This document shows positions 19,953 through 28,891 of a stretch of 64,000 nucleotides of DNA, piece by piece; positions within the stretch are counted from its first letter, which is position 1; each line of letters starts with the position of its first letter. Position numbers and translations under genes: made by a program. Origin of the DNA: Stenotrophomonas humi (GTDB lineage Bacteria; Pseudomonadota; Gammaproteobacteria; Xanthomonadales; Xanthomonadaceae); NCBI RefSeq assembly GCF_001431415.1, contig NZ_LDJI01000013.1, forward strand, positions 141,677-205,676, in the 5' to 3' direction. The notes under the pieces were generated by a model that was not told the origin of the DNA, did no database searches, and saw nothing but the letters and a program-made list of their open reading frames with translations.

Positions 19953-19997
19953 AAAAACAACGAAGGCCGGGAGGCAATCCCGGCCTTTGTTGTTTTT
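19953..19997. terminator. Strong bidirectional terminator
   Basis: Long inverted repeat AAAAACAACGAAGGCCGGG / CCCGGCCTTTGTTGTTTTTT around AGGCAAT, between convergent genes. A-rich and T-rich flanks allow function on both strands. Confidence 0.9.
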
Positions 19998-20070
19998 TGG
20001 AATGGTACCGGCTGGGCAACTCTTCCAGCCCAAGGCGAGCCTGCGTTTGGCCGCGCTGCGCGGGCTGTTC

Positions 20071-20814
20071 TCAGCCCTGCAACGCTTCCAGGCGGAAGCC
20101 ATCGGCATCCACGCGCAGTACCGAGCCCTGTTCGTACCAGTCGCCCAGCACGATGCGGGTGCAGCTGTGCGCGTCGACCTGCACGGTGTGGATCGCGGGG
20201 CGGTGGGTGTGGCCGTGGATCATCGTTTCCACGCCGTAACGCTGGAACGTGGAAGCCACTTCATCCGGCGCCACGTCGGTGACGGTCTCGAACTGTCCGC
20301 GATCGTCCTGCTTCATTTCCGACTGACGCGCCTGGCTGGCGGCGCGTGCCTTCTGCGCGAAGGCGATACGCGCTTCCAGCGGCTGCGACAGGAACTGGGC
20401 GATGAAGGCCGGGTCGCGGGTCTGTGCACGGAACGCCTGATAGGCCACATCGTCGGTGCACAGCAGGTCACCGTGTTGCAGCATCACCGGCTTGCCATAC
20501 AGCTCGATCACCGCCGGGTCGGGCAGGATGCGCATGCCGGCTCGCGCGGCGTAATCGTTGCCCACCAGGAAGTCGCGGTTGCCGCGGATGAAGTACACCG
20601 GCACACCGGCGTCGTGCACGTCACGCAGGGCGCTGGCGACCGCATCGGCGGCACTGGAGGGGGTGTCATCGCCGATCCAGGCTTCAAACAGATCGCCCAG
20701 GATATACAGCGCCTCGGCCTGCCGCGCTTCGTCGCGCAGGAAGTGGAGGAACAGCTCGGTGATGGCTGGACGGCTGGGGTCCAGATGCAGGTCGGAAATG
20801 AACAACGTGGTCAT
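20071..20814 (-). CDS. lpxH: UDP-2,3-diacylglucosamine diphosphatase
   Basis: 247 residues from ATG 20814 ([19 protein letters not shown]), matching the usual family start; an in-frame ATG lies three codons upstream. It cleaves UDP-2,3-diacylglucosamine to lipid X in lipid A synthesis, at the inner-membrane surface. Metallophosphoesterase residues are all visible: SDLHL (Asp8, His10), GDLFEAW, GNRDF, LQHGD and the terminal HGHTHRP. It is encoded just downstream of a PAP2 phosphatase gene and a glycosyltransferase, all on this strand. Confidence 0.95.
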   Translation of the reverse strand: MTTLFISDLHLDPSRPAITELFLHFLRDEARQAEALYILGDLFEAWIGDDTPSSAADAVASALRDVHDAGVPVYFIRGNRDFLVGNDYAARAGMRILPDPAVIELYGKPVMLQHGDLLCTDDVAYQAFRAQTRDPAFIAQFLSQPLEARIAFAQKARAASQARQSEMKQDDRGQFETVTDVAPDEVASTFQRYGVETMIHGHTHRPAIHTVQVDAHSCTRIVLGDWYEQGSVLRVDADGFRLEALQG

Positions 20815-20835
20815 GCCACGCATTGTAGGGCCAGA

Positions 20836-21402
20836 TCAGAGAGGCAGCGGCCACAGCTGCAGCGAGGCGGTGCCCAGCAGCAGGCCGATGCCGGTGGCGG
20901 CAAGCACATCGCTGGGGTAATGCAGGCCCAGCACCACCCGCGACATCGCCACGCCGGCGGTAAACGGCACCAGCAACGGTGCCAGCCACGGGTAGTAGGC
21001 CAGCGCCACCACGGTGAAGGACACCGCGTGCAGCGTGTGGCCCGATGGAAAGCTGTATTCATCCAGTGGTGCGACCCAGGCACGGATGCGCAGGTCGGCC
21101 GCGAACGGGCGCGGGCGCCGGGTCCAGCGCTTGAGTGCCTTGTACAGCGTCAGCGCGACCACGCCGGTGGCGGCCATGTGCACCGACGCCTGCAGGCCGT
21201 CGAGGCCATCGGCGAGCACCAGCGCTCCCATCAACATGTACCAGAACACGCCATCCCCGAGCCGACTCAGGCTCGAGAACACGATGCGGATGCCACGGCG
21301 GCGGCCGTAGCGGTTTGCGCGACGGCACCAGCGGGCCTCGCGGGCCGCGATACCTTCAGGCGGCAGCAATGGCATGGGGGCGTCTCCGGGTGGCCAGTTC
21401 AT
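20836..21402 (-). CDS. PAP2 family membrane phosphatase
   Basis: 188 residues, about four to five membrane segments. The full lipid-phosphatase signature is present: KALKRWTRRPRPF (motif 1), PSGHTLHAV (motif 2, catalytic His) and SRVVLGLHYPSDVLAA (motif 3). Its 5' end overlaps the end of the glycosyltransferase gene by 47 bases, so it is likely co-transcribed. Undecaprenyl or phosphatidyl phosphates are plausible substrates; the family does not settle this. Confidence 0.85.
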   Translation of the reverse strand: MNWPPGDAPMPLLPPEGIAAREARWCRRANRYGRRRGIRIVFSSLSRLGDGVFWYMLMGALVLADGLDGLQASVHMAATGVVALTLYKALKRWTRRPRPFAADLRIRAWVAPLDEYSFPSGHTLHAVSFTVVALAYYPWLAPLLVPFTAGVAMSRVVLGLHYPSDVLAATGIGLLLGTASLQLWPLPL

Positions 21403-22492
21403 CCAGCAACGCCTCGAACTCGGCTACGACCTGCTCCGGATGCAGACGCTGCATGGCCCGGCTGGCGTTGGCGCCGAGTGTGGCGCGCATTTCATCGTCG
21501 CCCGCCAGCTGCACCGCGGCAGCGATGAAGTTGTCGTCGTTTTCCACTGAAACTCCGCTGTGTCCGCTGCGCAGGTGTTCGCGCGCTGCGCCGTAGTTGA
21601 AGGCCACCGTCGCCAAGCCGCTGGCCATGGATTCCAGCGTGACGTTGCCAAAGGTCTCGCTAAGGCTGGGGAACAGGAACAGGTCACCGCTGGCGAAATG
21701 ACGGGCGAGCGCTTCGCCGCGCTGGATGCCGCAGAAGATGAAGTCCGGGTTTTCGTATGCCAGTTTCTCGCGCAACGGGCCATCTCCGACCCAGACGAAG
21801 CGCGCCTTGGGGCGTATCTGCTGGATGCGGCGGAAGGCCTTCACGGCCAGGCCAAGATTCTTTTCCGCCGCGACGCGTCCGACATGCATCACCACCAGTC
21901 CGGCGCCTTCGATGCCCCATTCCGCGCGCAGGGCGGGGTCGCGACGGCACGGGTCGAACTGGGTGGCATCCACCGCCCGCGCCAGCTGCCGCGCGTGGGA
22001 AAAGCCGTTGTCCTGCAGGAACTGGCGCAGCTCGTAGGTCGGCACCAGGGTGGCATCGGCCTGGTTGTGGAAGCGCCGCATCCAGCCTAGTGCGGCGGCC
22101 TGCAACCACGCCGCGCCGTAATCGGGCAGGTACTCGTCAAAGCGCGTATGCAGGCCTGATGCCACCGGAATGCCGAGCCGACGTGCGCTGCGCATCGCCG
22201 ACCAGCCCAGCGGGCCCTCGGTGGCGATGTAGATGGCATCGGGGCGGCGTTGCTGCCAGTGGCGCGTGAGCAACTGCGGTGCCGGCAGGCCGAAGCGCAG
22301 GCCCGGATAGCGGGGCAGGGCGGCGCCGCGTACCAGCACTTCGTGCGCGGCGGCGGTGTCCTGCGCCTGGCGTGGCCGTACCAGGTCCACCTCATGCCCG
22401 CGTCGGCGCAATCCTTGTTCCAGGCTCTGCACGGTCAAGGCAACGCCATTGACCTCCGGTGGATAGGTCTCGGTGACGATGGCGTAGCGCAT
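21356..22492 (-). CDS. Family 4 glycosyltransferase
   Basis: 378 residues from the ATG at 22492, which has GGGAGG upstream. The GT-B fold is indicated by the N-terminal MRYAIVTETYPPEVNGVA, with the glycine loop near residue 14, and the C-terminal FLFPSLSETFGNVTLESMASG, which holds the family E-x7-E motif. Closest in appearance to GDP-mannose-dependent mannosyltransferases (MgtA-like). With the PAP2 phosphatase and lpxH downstream, a role in a glycolipid or envelope glycan is likely but not proven. Confidence 0.88.
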   Translation of the reverse strand: MRYAIVTETYPPEVNGVALTVQSLEQGLRRRGHEVDLVRPRQAQDTAAAHEVLVRGAALPRYPGLRFGLPAPQLLTRHWQQRRPDAIYIATEGPLGWSAMRSARRLGIPVASGLHTRFDEYLPDYGAAWLQAAALGWMRRFHNQADATLVPTYELRQFLQDNGFSHARQLARAVDATQFDPCRRDPALRAEWGIEGAGLVVMHVGRVAAEKNLGLAVKAFRRIQQIRPKARFVWVGDGPLREKLAYENPDFIFCGIQRGEALARHFASGDLFLFPSLSETFGNVTLESMASGLATVAFNYGAAREHLRSGHSGVSVENDDNFIAAAVQLAGDDEMRATLGANASRAMQRLHPEQVVAEFEALLDELATRRRPHAIAAA

Positions 22493-22719
22493 GGCAGCCT
22501 CCCGGTTTTCCGGCAGGATGCGGGCGCGTCGTGGCGGCAGCATGTCGGGAATGTTCCGGTTGCATGACAGACCGGAAAGCACCGGATAACGCTTGGCCGG
22601 TCAGCATCCGTCGCCCGGGCAGACGAGGCGGATCCGGGGCCACTGCTTCGTGTATACCGGGAATCCCATCCCCGGCCACTGCTCCGGCCGGGTAGCAACG
22701 ACGTCGGAACGGCTATGCG

Positions 22720-24246
22720 TCAGGCCACGAACGGCCGGAAGCTGATGCCCAGGCCGGTCATGTTTTCCGCTTCGCCAACCAGGTCGGCGCGCAGCAATGG
22801 GCGGGCGTCGATGAAGTCCTTGGAGAGCACCAGCGACAGCGTGTTGCCGTCGACAGCCAGCTCCAGCGTCGGGATCGGGTCTGATTCGTGCGCGCGGTGC
22901 ATCAGCACCGCCAGTCGCAACAGCGCGGCGGTGCGTTTGGCCGGCAGCAGCAGGCGGTCCGGCAGTGCTTCGAAGGCACTCTTGGGGACGCCGCGACGAT
23001 GTGTGCGGATCAACGCCGCCAGCATCTGCTGTTCCTGTCGCGAGAAGCCAGCGATATCCGAATGCTCGATCACGTAGCTGCCGTGGGTGTGATACCCGCT
23101 GTGGGCGATCATCAGCCCCAGTTCGTGCAGGCGTGCTGCCCAGCCGAGCATGCGGGCGTCATCCGAATCCAGTTTCCAGATGTCGGCCACCTGCTCGAAC
23201 AGACGTTGCGCGGTGGCTTCCACGCGCTCGGCCTGGACCGCATCGATGCCATAGCGCAGGGTGAGCGCGGCAACCGATTCATCGCGCAGATCGTTGTCGC
23301 TGGCGCGGCCCATGATGTCGTAGAGGATGCCCTCACGCATCGCGGCCTTGCTGACCAGCAGTTTCTGCAAGCCCAGTGCCTGGAATGCGGCCTCCAGTAC
23401 CAGCACGCCACCGGCGATGATCGGGCGACGCTCGTTGGACAGCGTGGGCAGAGTGATGTCGTCGATGTGCTTGGCGCGCAGCAGCTCTTCGCGCAGCTGT
23501 GGCAGTGCCTCTGCGGTGATCGCGCCCTTGCTCAGCTTCATCGCCGCGCAGATTTCGCTGATCGCCTTGTGCGTACCGGATGAACCCAGCGCTTCCTGCC
23601 AGCCCAGCGCCTTGTACTTGTTGGCGAAAGGCTGGAACTCGGCGCCGATCTCGGTCAGTGCATCCTTCCAGCGCTTCTTGCTCAGCTTGCCGCCGGGGAA
23701 GAAACGCCGCGTGCTGGCGATGCAGCCGGCCTGCAGGCTTTCGCGTTCCAGCGTCTGCATGCCCTGGCCGATGATGAATTCAGTGGAGCCGCCGCCGATG
23801 TCGATCACCAGTCGGCGTTGGCCCGGCTTGGGCGGCTGCGCGTGGGCAACGCCGAGATAGATCAGACGGGCCTCTTCGCGGCCACTGACCACTTCGATGG
23901 CGTGGCCCAGCGCGGTTTCGGCCGGCATCAGGAACGACAGCGGAGAGCGCAGCTGGCGCACGGTGTTGGTGGCCAAGGCACGCACGCGATACGGCGGGAT
24001 GTTGCGGATGCGCTGGCCGAAACGGGCCAGGCATTCGAGCGCGCGCTGGCGGGCCTCCGGCGACAGGCCGCCCTTGCCATCCAGGCCATCGGCCATGCGC
24101 ACGGTCTCGCGCAGACGGTCGACCACTCGCAACTGCCCGAGCAGATAGCGCGCGATGACCATGTGGAAGCTGTTGGAACCCAGATCGATGGCGGCAAGCA
24201 GGTCGCCGTCCTGCAGGGGCGGTGGGGTCATTGAGGACTGGGGCAT
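22720..24246 (-). CDS. ppx: Exopolyphosphatase (Ppx/GppA family)
   Basis: 508 residues from ATG 24246 (a second start at 24231 is five codons later). It removes terminal phosphate from polyphosphate or converts pppGpp. It has the actin-like ATPase signatures LAAIDLGSNSFHMVIARY (phosphate-1) and LVIDIGGGSTEFIIG (phosphate-2), followed by an HD-like C-terminal region (LHELGLMIAHSGYHTHGSYV). Length favours Ppx over GppA. ppk lies upstream on the same strand, but 343 bases separate them, so separate promoters are possible. Confidence 0.93.
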   Translation of the reverse strand: MPQSSMTPPPLQDGDLLAAIDLGSNSFHMVIARYLLGQLRVVDRLRETVRMADGLDGKGGLSPEARQRALECLARFGQRIRNIPPYRVRALATNTVRQLRSPLSFLMPAETALGHAIEVVSGREEARLIYLGVAHAQPPKPGQRRLVIDIGGGSTEFIIGQGMQTLERESLQAGCIASTRRFFPGGKLSKKRWKDALTEIGAEFQPFANKYKALGWQEALGSSGTHKAISEICAAMKLSKGAITAEALPQLREELLRAKHIDDITLPTLSNERRPIIAGGVLVLEAAFQALGLQKLLVSKAAMREGILYDIMGRASDNDLRDESVAALTLRYGIDAVQAERVEATAQRLFEQVADIWKLDSDDARMLGWAARLHELGLMIAHSGYHTHGSYVIEHSDIAGFSRQEQQMLAALIRTHRRGVPKSAFEALPDRLLLPAKRTAALLRLAVLMHRAHESDPIPTLELAVDGNTLSLVLSKDFIDARPLLRADLVGEAENMTGLGISFRPFVA

Positions 24247-24589
24247 GGCGGAATGGTACTGGCAGGAGTACGTGAAGGGACAGTAGCGAGTGCAACGGAA
24301 TGAGGCGTGAGGAGCGGCAGTGGCCACGGCAACCGCGCCGTTGTTTCAGCTCCGTTGGCGCATTGCCGCAGCTTCGGGGGTGTTCACCGGATGGCACGCC
24401 TATGGCGTGCCGTCGATCTGCCTAGCCTCTGCGAGGTGAAAGGGGGCGGTGCTTGCATGGCCCGCCCTGCGGTTTCCTCAGGCGGGCCCATTCGCATGGC
24501 GCGAGCGGGAAAGGCGGCAGGAGTGGGGATGCGGCGTCGCTCACGCCTCACCCTTCTTCACTCACTCCTGCCTTTTCTCACTGCTGCTT
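24247..24589. other. 343-base ppk-ppx spacer with two inverted repeats
   Basis: No gene. It holds a hairpin GGCACGCC / GGCGTGCC (24393-24411, loop TAT). It also has an interrupted repeat GGCAGGAGTG (24516-24525) / CACTCCTGCC (24563-24572) that could form the ppk mRNA 3' end. The ppx promoter should lie here but is not clear. Confidence 0.5.
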
Positions 24590-26671
24590 TCACAATCCTT
24601 CGAGCAACGTCTGCTGGGCCGAATGCGGGGGCTGGCCCGGGGCCGGCTCGCATTGGCGATAGCGGCCGTCGGCCTGCAGCTCCCAGGCATTGAGGTTGTC
24701 GTCCAGGTAGTTCTGCAGCACGTCGCGGTAGATGCGTCGGGCCAGGTCGTTGTCCAGGATCGGGAAGCAGGTTTCCACCCGGCGCAGCAGGTTGCGTTCC
24801 AGCCAGTCGGCGCTGGCACAGTACAGTTCCGGCGCACCGTTGTTGCCGAACCAATAGACGCGGCTGTGCTCCAGGAAGCGACCGACGATGGAGCGCACGC
24901 GGATGTTGTCCGAGACGCCTTCCACGCCCGGGCGCAGGGTGCAGGCGCCGCGCACGATCAAATCGATCTGCACGCCGGCCTGCGAGGCCGCATAGAGCGC
25001 GCGGATCACCTGCGCCTCGTTGAGGGCGTTCATCTTGGCGATGATGCGGCCCGGCTTGCCGGCGAGTGCCAGTTTGGTCTCGCGCTCGATGCGCTTGATC
25101 AGGCCCGGATGCAGAGTGAAAGGTGACTGCAGCAGGCACTTGAGCTTCATCTTCGGCGCCAGCCCGGACAGCTGCTGGAACAGCAGATGCACATCGTTGC
25201 CGATGTCGGCATCGGCGGTGATCAGGCTCAGGTCGGTATAGGCGCGCGCGGTGCCGCTGTGATAATTGCCGGTGCCCAGATGCACATAGCGACGCAGCTT
25301 GCGGCCCTCGCGGCGCACGATCAGCAGCATCTTGGCGTGGGTTTTGAAACCGACCACGCCATAGACCACCTGCACGCCGGCATCCTGCAGGCGGTCGGCC
25401 AGGCCGAGGTTCGCTTCTTCGTCAAAACGCGCGCGCAGCTCGACCACCACGGTCACGTCCTTGCCGTTGCGTGCGGCCAGGATCAGCGCCTCCACAATTC
25501 CGGAGTCCTTGCCGGTGCGATACAGGGTCTGCTTGATCGCCAGTACGTTCGGGTCAACCGCCGCTTCACGGATCAGCTCCAGCACGGTGCTGAACGAGTC
25601 GAACGGGTGGTGCATCAGGATGTCGTTGCGCGCGGCCATCTCGAAGATGCCTTCGGGCGTCTTGAGCACGCGCGGCACCATCGGCGGGTACTTCAGGTCC
25701 GGCCGTTGCAGCAGGTCGTAGACCTGGATCACCCGGTTGAGATTGACCGGCCCGTTGATGCGATACGCGGCGTTCTCCGGCAGGCCGAAATTCTGCAGCA
25801 GCGTCTGCATGATCGGCTTGGGGCAGTCATGCGCGATTTCCAGCCGGACTGCCGGCCGGTAGCCGCGGTCGACCAGCTCATCACGCAGTGCCAGCGCCAG
25901 GTTCTCGACTTCTTCCTCGTCGACCACCAGCTCGGAGTTGCGGGTGACACGGAACTGATACGCGCCCTGGACTTCCATGCCCGGGAACAGCTCGTCGACG
26001 AAGGTCGACAACACTGCCGACAGCAGCACGAAGTTCTGCGGGCCGCCCAGTGATTCGGGCAACTGGATGATGCGCGGCAACGAGCGCGGTGCGCGCACCA
26101 GCGCCAGATGGCCGGTGCGGCCGAAGGCGTCGGTGCCCTTGAGCACGACGACGATGTTCAGGGATTTGTTGAGGATCTTCGGGAATGGATGCGACGGGTC
26201 CAGTCCCAGGGGCGACAGCACCGGCATGATGTCGTTGCGGAAATAGGCTCGCAGCCAGCGGCGCTGGCGCGGTGTCCACGAGCGCTGCGCGAGGATGCCG
26301 ACGCCTGCATCGGCCAGTGCCGGGCGAAGTACTTCGTTCCAGCAGCTGTACTGCTGGTCGACCAGCTCGGCCGCACGATCATGGATGGCGTTGAGAATCG
26401 CCTGCGGGCTCATGCCGTCCGGCGCTGGCGGCAGGCCGAACTCCTGCGCGTGGCGTACCGCGGCGGCGCGAATCTCGAAAAATTCGTCCAGATTGGTGCA
26501 GGAAATGCACAGGAAGCGCAGGCGCTCCAGCAGCGGCACCTGTTCGTCCATCGCCTGTGCCAGCACGCGGAAGTTGAAGTCCAGCTGTGACAGTTCCCGG
26601 TTGATGTACAGCGCCGGGTCCCGCAGTGGATCGGAAGCGATGGCAACGGGGGCAGGGGCGGGAGGGTTCAT
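24590..26671 (-). CDS. ppk1: Polyphosphate kinase 1
   Basis: 693 residues, family length. It polymerises ATP gamma-phosphate into polyphosphate reversibly, through a phosphohistidine. The N-terminal YINRELSQLDFNFRVL is the PPK1 N domain. VYGVVGFKTHAKMLLIVRR contains the autophosphorylated His and VHLGTGNYHSGTARAYTD the second catalytic His. The ATG overlaps the phoR stop by 4 bases (26668-26671), so it is translationally coupled to the Pho sensor kinase. Confidence 0.96.
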   Translation of the reverse strand: MNPPAPAPVAIASDPLRDPALYINRELSQLDFNFRVLAQAMDEQVPLLERLRFLCISCTNLDEFFEIRAAAVRHAQEFGLPPAPDGMSPQAILNAIHDRAAELVDQQYSCWNEVLRPALADAGVGILAQRSWTPRQRRWLRAYFRNDIMPVLSPLGLDPSHPFPKILNKSLNIVVVLKGTDAFGRTGHLALVRAPRSLPRIIQLPESLGGPQNFVLLSAVLSTFVDELFPGMEVQGAYQFRVTRNSELVVDEEEVENLALALRDELVDRGYRPAVRLEIAHDCPKPIMQTLLQNFGLPENAAYRINGPVNLNRVIQVYDLLQRPDLKYPPMVPRVLKTPEGIFEMAARNDILMHHPFDSFSTVLELIREAAVDPNVLAIKQTLYRTGKDSGIVEALILAARNGKDVTVVVELRARFDEEANLGLADRLQDAGVQVVYGVVGFKTHAKMLLIVRREGRKLRRYVHLGTGNYHSGTARAYTDLSLITADADIGNDVHLLFQQLSGLAPKMKLKCLLQSPFTLHPGLIKRIERETKLALAGKPGRIIAKMNALNEAQVIRALYAASQAGVQIDLIVRGACTLRPGVEGVSDNIRVRSIVGRFLEHSRVYWFGNNGAPELYCASADWLERNLLRRVETCFPILDNDLARRIYRDVLQNYLDDNLNAWELQADGRYRQCEPAPGQPPHSAQQTLLEGL

Positions 26672-28008
26672 GCCGGGAAGTCTTCCGTGGGGGCAGTCGT
26701 GGAGGTGGAACTACGCGGGCGTACGTGTTCGGCGTCGAAGTGGCAGGCAAACGTGCTGCCCTTGCCCACTTCGCTGCGGATGTCCAGCCGCGCCTGGTGC
26801 AGGCCAAGGATGTGCTTGACGATGGACAAGCCCAGCCCGGTGCCGCCGCTTTCGCGCGAGCGGCTGCTGGACACGCGATAGAAGCGCTCGGTCAGACGCG
26901 GCAGGTGATTGGCGGGAATGCCGTAACCGGTGTCGGTCACCGACAGCACGGCGCCTTCGCCTTCACGGGTGAACGTGAGCGAGATGCGGCCGCCGGCCGG
27001 GGTATAGCGCACCGCGTTGGTCAGCAGGTTGGAGAACGCGCTGTGCAGCTCCTTGTTGGAGCCGGCCAGGTCCACGCCAGCCTTGTCTTCAACGGTGATG
27101 GTGTGGCGGCCCTGGCTGTGCGCCTCGGCTTCACGCCGCAGTGACGCGAGCATCGAGGTCATCGCCACGGTTTCCAGTTCGGTGTGCTGTTGTGATTCCA
27201 ATCGCGACAAGGTGAGCAGGTCCTCGACCAGCTGTGCCATGCGTTGCGATTGCTTGCGCATTTCCGACAGCATCGGGCCGGTATCGGGGAAATCCTCCGG
27301 CTCCATCATGTCCAGGTAGCCATGCACCACGGTCAACGGCGTGCGCAGTTCGTGCGAGACATTGGCAACGAAGTCGCGGCGCACCTGTTCCAGATGCAGC
27401 AGCTTGGTGACGTCACGCGCCACCAGCAGCCAATGGTGATCGGAGTAGGGAATCAGCCGCAGGTGCAGGCGGATGCCGGGGTCAACCGGCGAATTCGCAT
27501 CGAGGATGGGTTCGGCATTGCGGCCACCGGCCAGCCAGTGCGCCAGTGGCAGCGGCTGCAGCCGTTCAACCAGCGCGGCTTCCATGTCGGCCGGATGCTG
27601 CAGGCCGAGCAGGCTGGTGGCGGCCTCGTTGAACCACTGCACACGTTGCGTGTTGCGGTCCACCACCACCACTGCATCGGGCAGGGCGGCGGCCGCGGCG
27701 CGGTAGCTGCGCAGCATGTCGATCAGGCGTCGCTTGCGCGTACGCATTTCCTGCTGGTTGCGGTACAGCAGCCGGTCCAGTTCATTCCAGACACCGGTGC
27801 CTTCGGAGGTTTCCCAGCGTTGGCGTGCGGTGAGCCGCAGCAACACCTGCCGCAATCGCCAGTAGTGCCACGTGAGTACCGCCAGTGCCGTCACTGCCAC
27901 CGCCAGCGCCGGATGTCCGATCAGCAACCCCACCAGTCCAGCCAACAGCAACAGCACGGCCACGGTGGCCAGTGTCTTCAACCAGGCGGATCGGAATTGA
28001 CGGGGCAT
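26668..28008 (-). CDS. phoR: Phosphate regulon sensor histidine kinase PhoR
   Basis: 446 residues. Two adjacent hydrophobic helices lie at about residues 9-47, then a PAS-like domain (VVVDRNTQRVQWFNEAATSL). HisKA follows, with the phosphorylated His in FVANVSHELRTPLT (about residue 218). The ATPase domain has NLLTNAVRYTP, DTGYGIP and GTGLGLSIVKHIL. It phosphorylates PhoB at low phosphate. It lies 79 bases after phoB and is coupled to ppk by a 4-base overlap. Confidence 0.95.
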   Translation of the reverse strand: MPRQFRSAWLKTLATVAVLLLLAGLVGLLIGHPALAVAVTALAVLTWHYWRLRQVLLRLTARQRWETSEGTGVWNELDRLLYRNQQEMRTRKRRLIDMLRSYRAAAAALPDAVVVVDRNTQRVQWFNEAATSLLGLQHPADMEAALVERLQPLPLAHWLAGGRNAEPILDANSPVDPGIRLHLRLIPYSDHHWLLVARDVTKLLHLEQVRRDFVANVSHELRTPLTVVHGYLDMMEPEDFPDTGPMLSEMRKQSQRMAQLVEDLLTLSRLESQQHTELETVAMTSMLASLRREAEAHSQGRHTITVEDKAGVDLAGSNKELHSAFSNLLTNAVRYTPAGGRISLTFTREGEGAVLSVTDTGYGIPANHLPRLTERFYRVSSSRSRESGGTGLGLSIVKHILGLHQARLDIRSEVGKGSTFACHFDAEHVRPRSSTSTTAPTEDFPA

Positions 28009-28087
28009 TGCGCTCTCGGGGTATTGCAGGTGGAACTGGCAGGAGGAACCCGGGTTATAGCATCAAGCAGGAAGCGAAGCTGGCCGG

Positions 28088-28777
28088 TCAGGTGGAAGCG
28101 GAGAAGCGATAGCCGGCACCGCGCACGGTCTGCACCATGTCTTCGGCGGCAAACGGTTCCAGCGTTTTGCGCAGGCGACGGATGTGCACGTCGATCGTGC
28201 GTTCTTCCACATAGACGCTGCCGCCCCACACGTGGTCGAGCAACTGCGAGCGTGTATAGACCCGCTCCGGGTGCGTCATGAAGAAATGCAGCAGGCGGTA
28301 TTCGGTCGGCCCGATCGGCACCGGCACGTCACCGGCGAACACGCGGTGCGCGGCGCCGTCGATGCGGATGCTGCCGACGGCAACGCTGCCGTCTTCGTCA
28401 TCATCGCGGGTGCGGCGCATCACCGCGCGGATGCGCGCCAGCAGTTCACGCGCCGAGAACGGCTTGACCACATAGTCGTCGACGCCGGCTTCCAGGCCGC
28501 CGACACGATCATTCTCTTCGCCACGGGCGGTGAGCATGATGATCGGCACATCGCGGGTCAGTGCCTCCTTGCGCCAGCGCCGGGCCAGTTCCAGGCCGCT
28601 GGTACCGGGCAGCATCCAGTCCAGCAGGATCATGTCCGGCACGCGGTCGGCAATGGCGGTCTGGGCCTCCAGTGCGTCGCCGGCATGCACCGGCTCGTAC
28701 TCGCCCTTGCGCAGGGCGAACGCGACCATGTCACGGATCGCGGGTTCGTCATCGACAATCAGGATGCGTTTCTGCAC
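28088..28777 (-). CDS. phoB: Phosphate regulon response regulator PhoB
   Basis: 229 residues. The receiver domain has acidic pocket VDDEP, phospho-acceptor Asp in ILLDWMLPG and Lys in VVKPFSARELLARI. The C-terminal winged helix (LTPT-like EYRLLHFFMTHPERVYTRSQLLDHVWG) binds Pho boxes. It is the first gene of phoB-phoR-ppk, with a good Pho box 59 bases upstream that suggests autoregulation. Confidence 0.96.
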   Translation of the reverse strand: MQKRILIVDDEPAIRDMVAFALRKGEYEPVHAGDALEAQTAIADRVPDMILLDWMLPGTSGLELARRWRKEALTRDVPIIMLTARGEENDRVGGLEAGVDDYVVKPFSARELLARIRAVMRRTRDDDEDGSVAVGSIRIDGAAHRVFAGDVPVPIGPTEYRLLHFFMTHPERVYTRSQLLDHVWGGSVYVEERTIDVHIRRLRKTLEPFAAEDMVQTVRGAGYRFSAST

Positions 28778-28835
28778 GTCGTGGCTACCGTAAAGCCCAT
28801 CAAGCGGGGGAATGCGCTCAGTAGACTACGGTTTG

Positions 28836-28853
28836 ATGACCGGTTTGTGACAT
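28836..28853 (-). promoter_or_regulatory. Pho box upstream of phoB
   Basis: On the minus strand ATGTCAC-AAAC-CGGTCAT, two 7-base direct repeats with a 4-base AT-rich spacer. The consensus unit is CTGTCAT (5 of 7 and 6 of 7 matches). A weak -10 candidate (TAGTCT) follows closely. Confidence 0.65.
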
Positions 28854-28891
28854 CGGCTGAACATGGCCGTTGCCGGCCATGCAGGATGCGG

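Noticed and set aside
19921..21528. 535-residue plus-strand frame over lpxH and PAP2 genes
   Set aside because: Antisense shadow of lpxH and the PAP2 gene, with His/Arg-rich low-information content.
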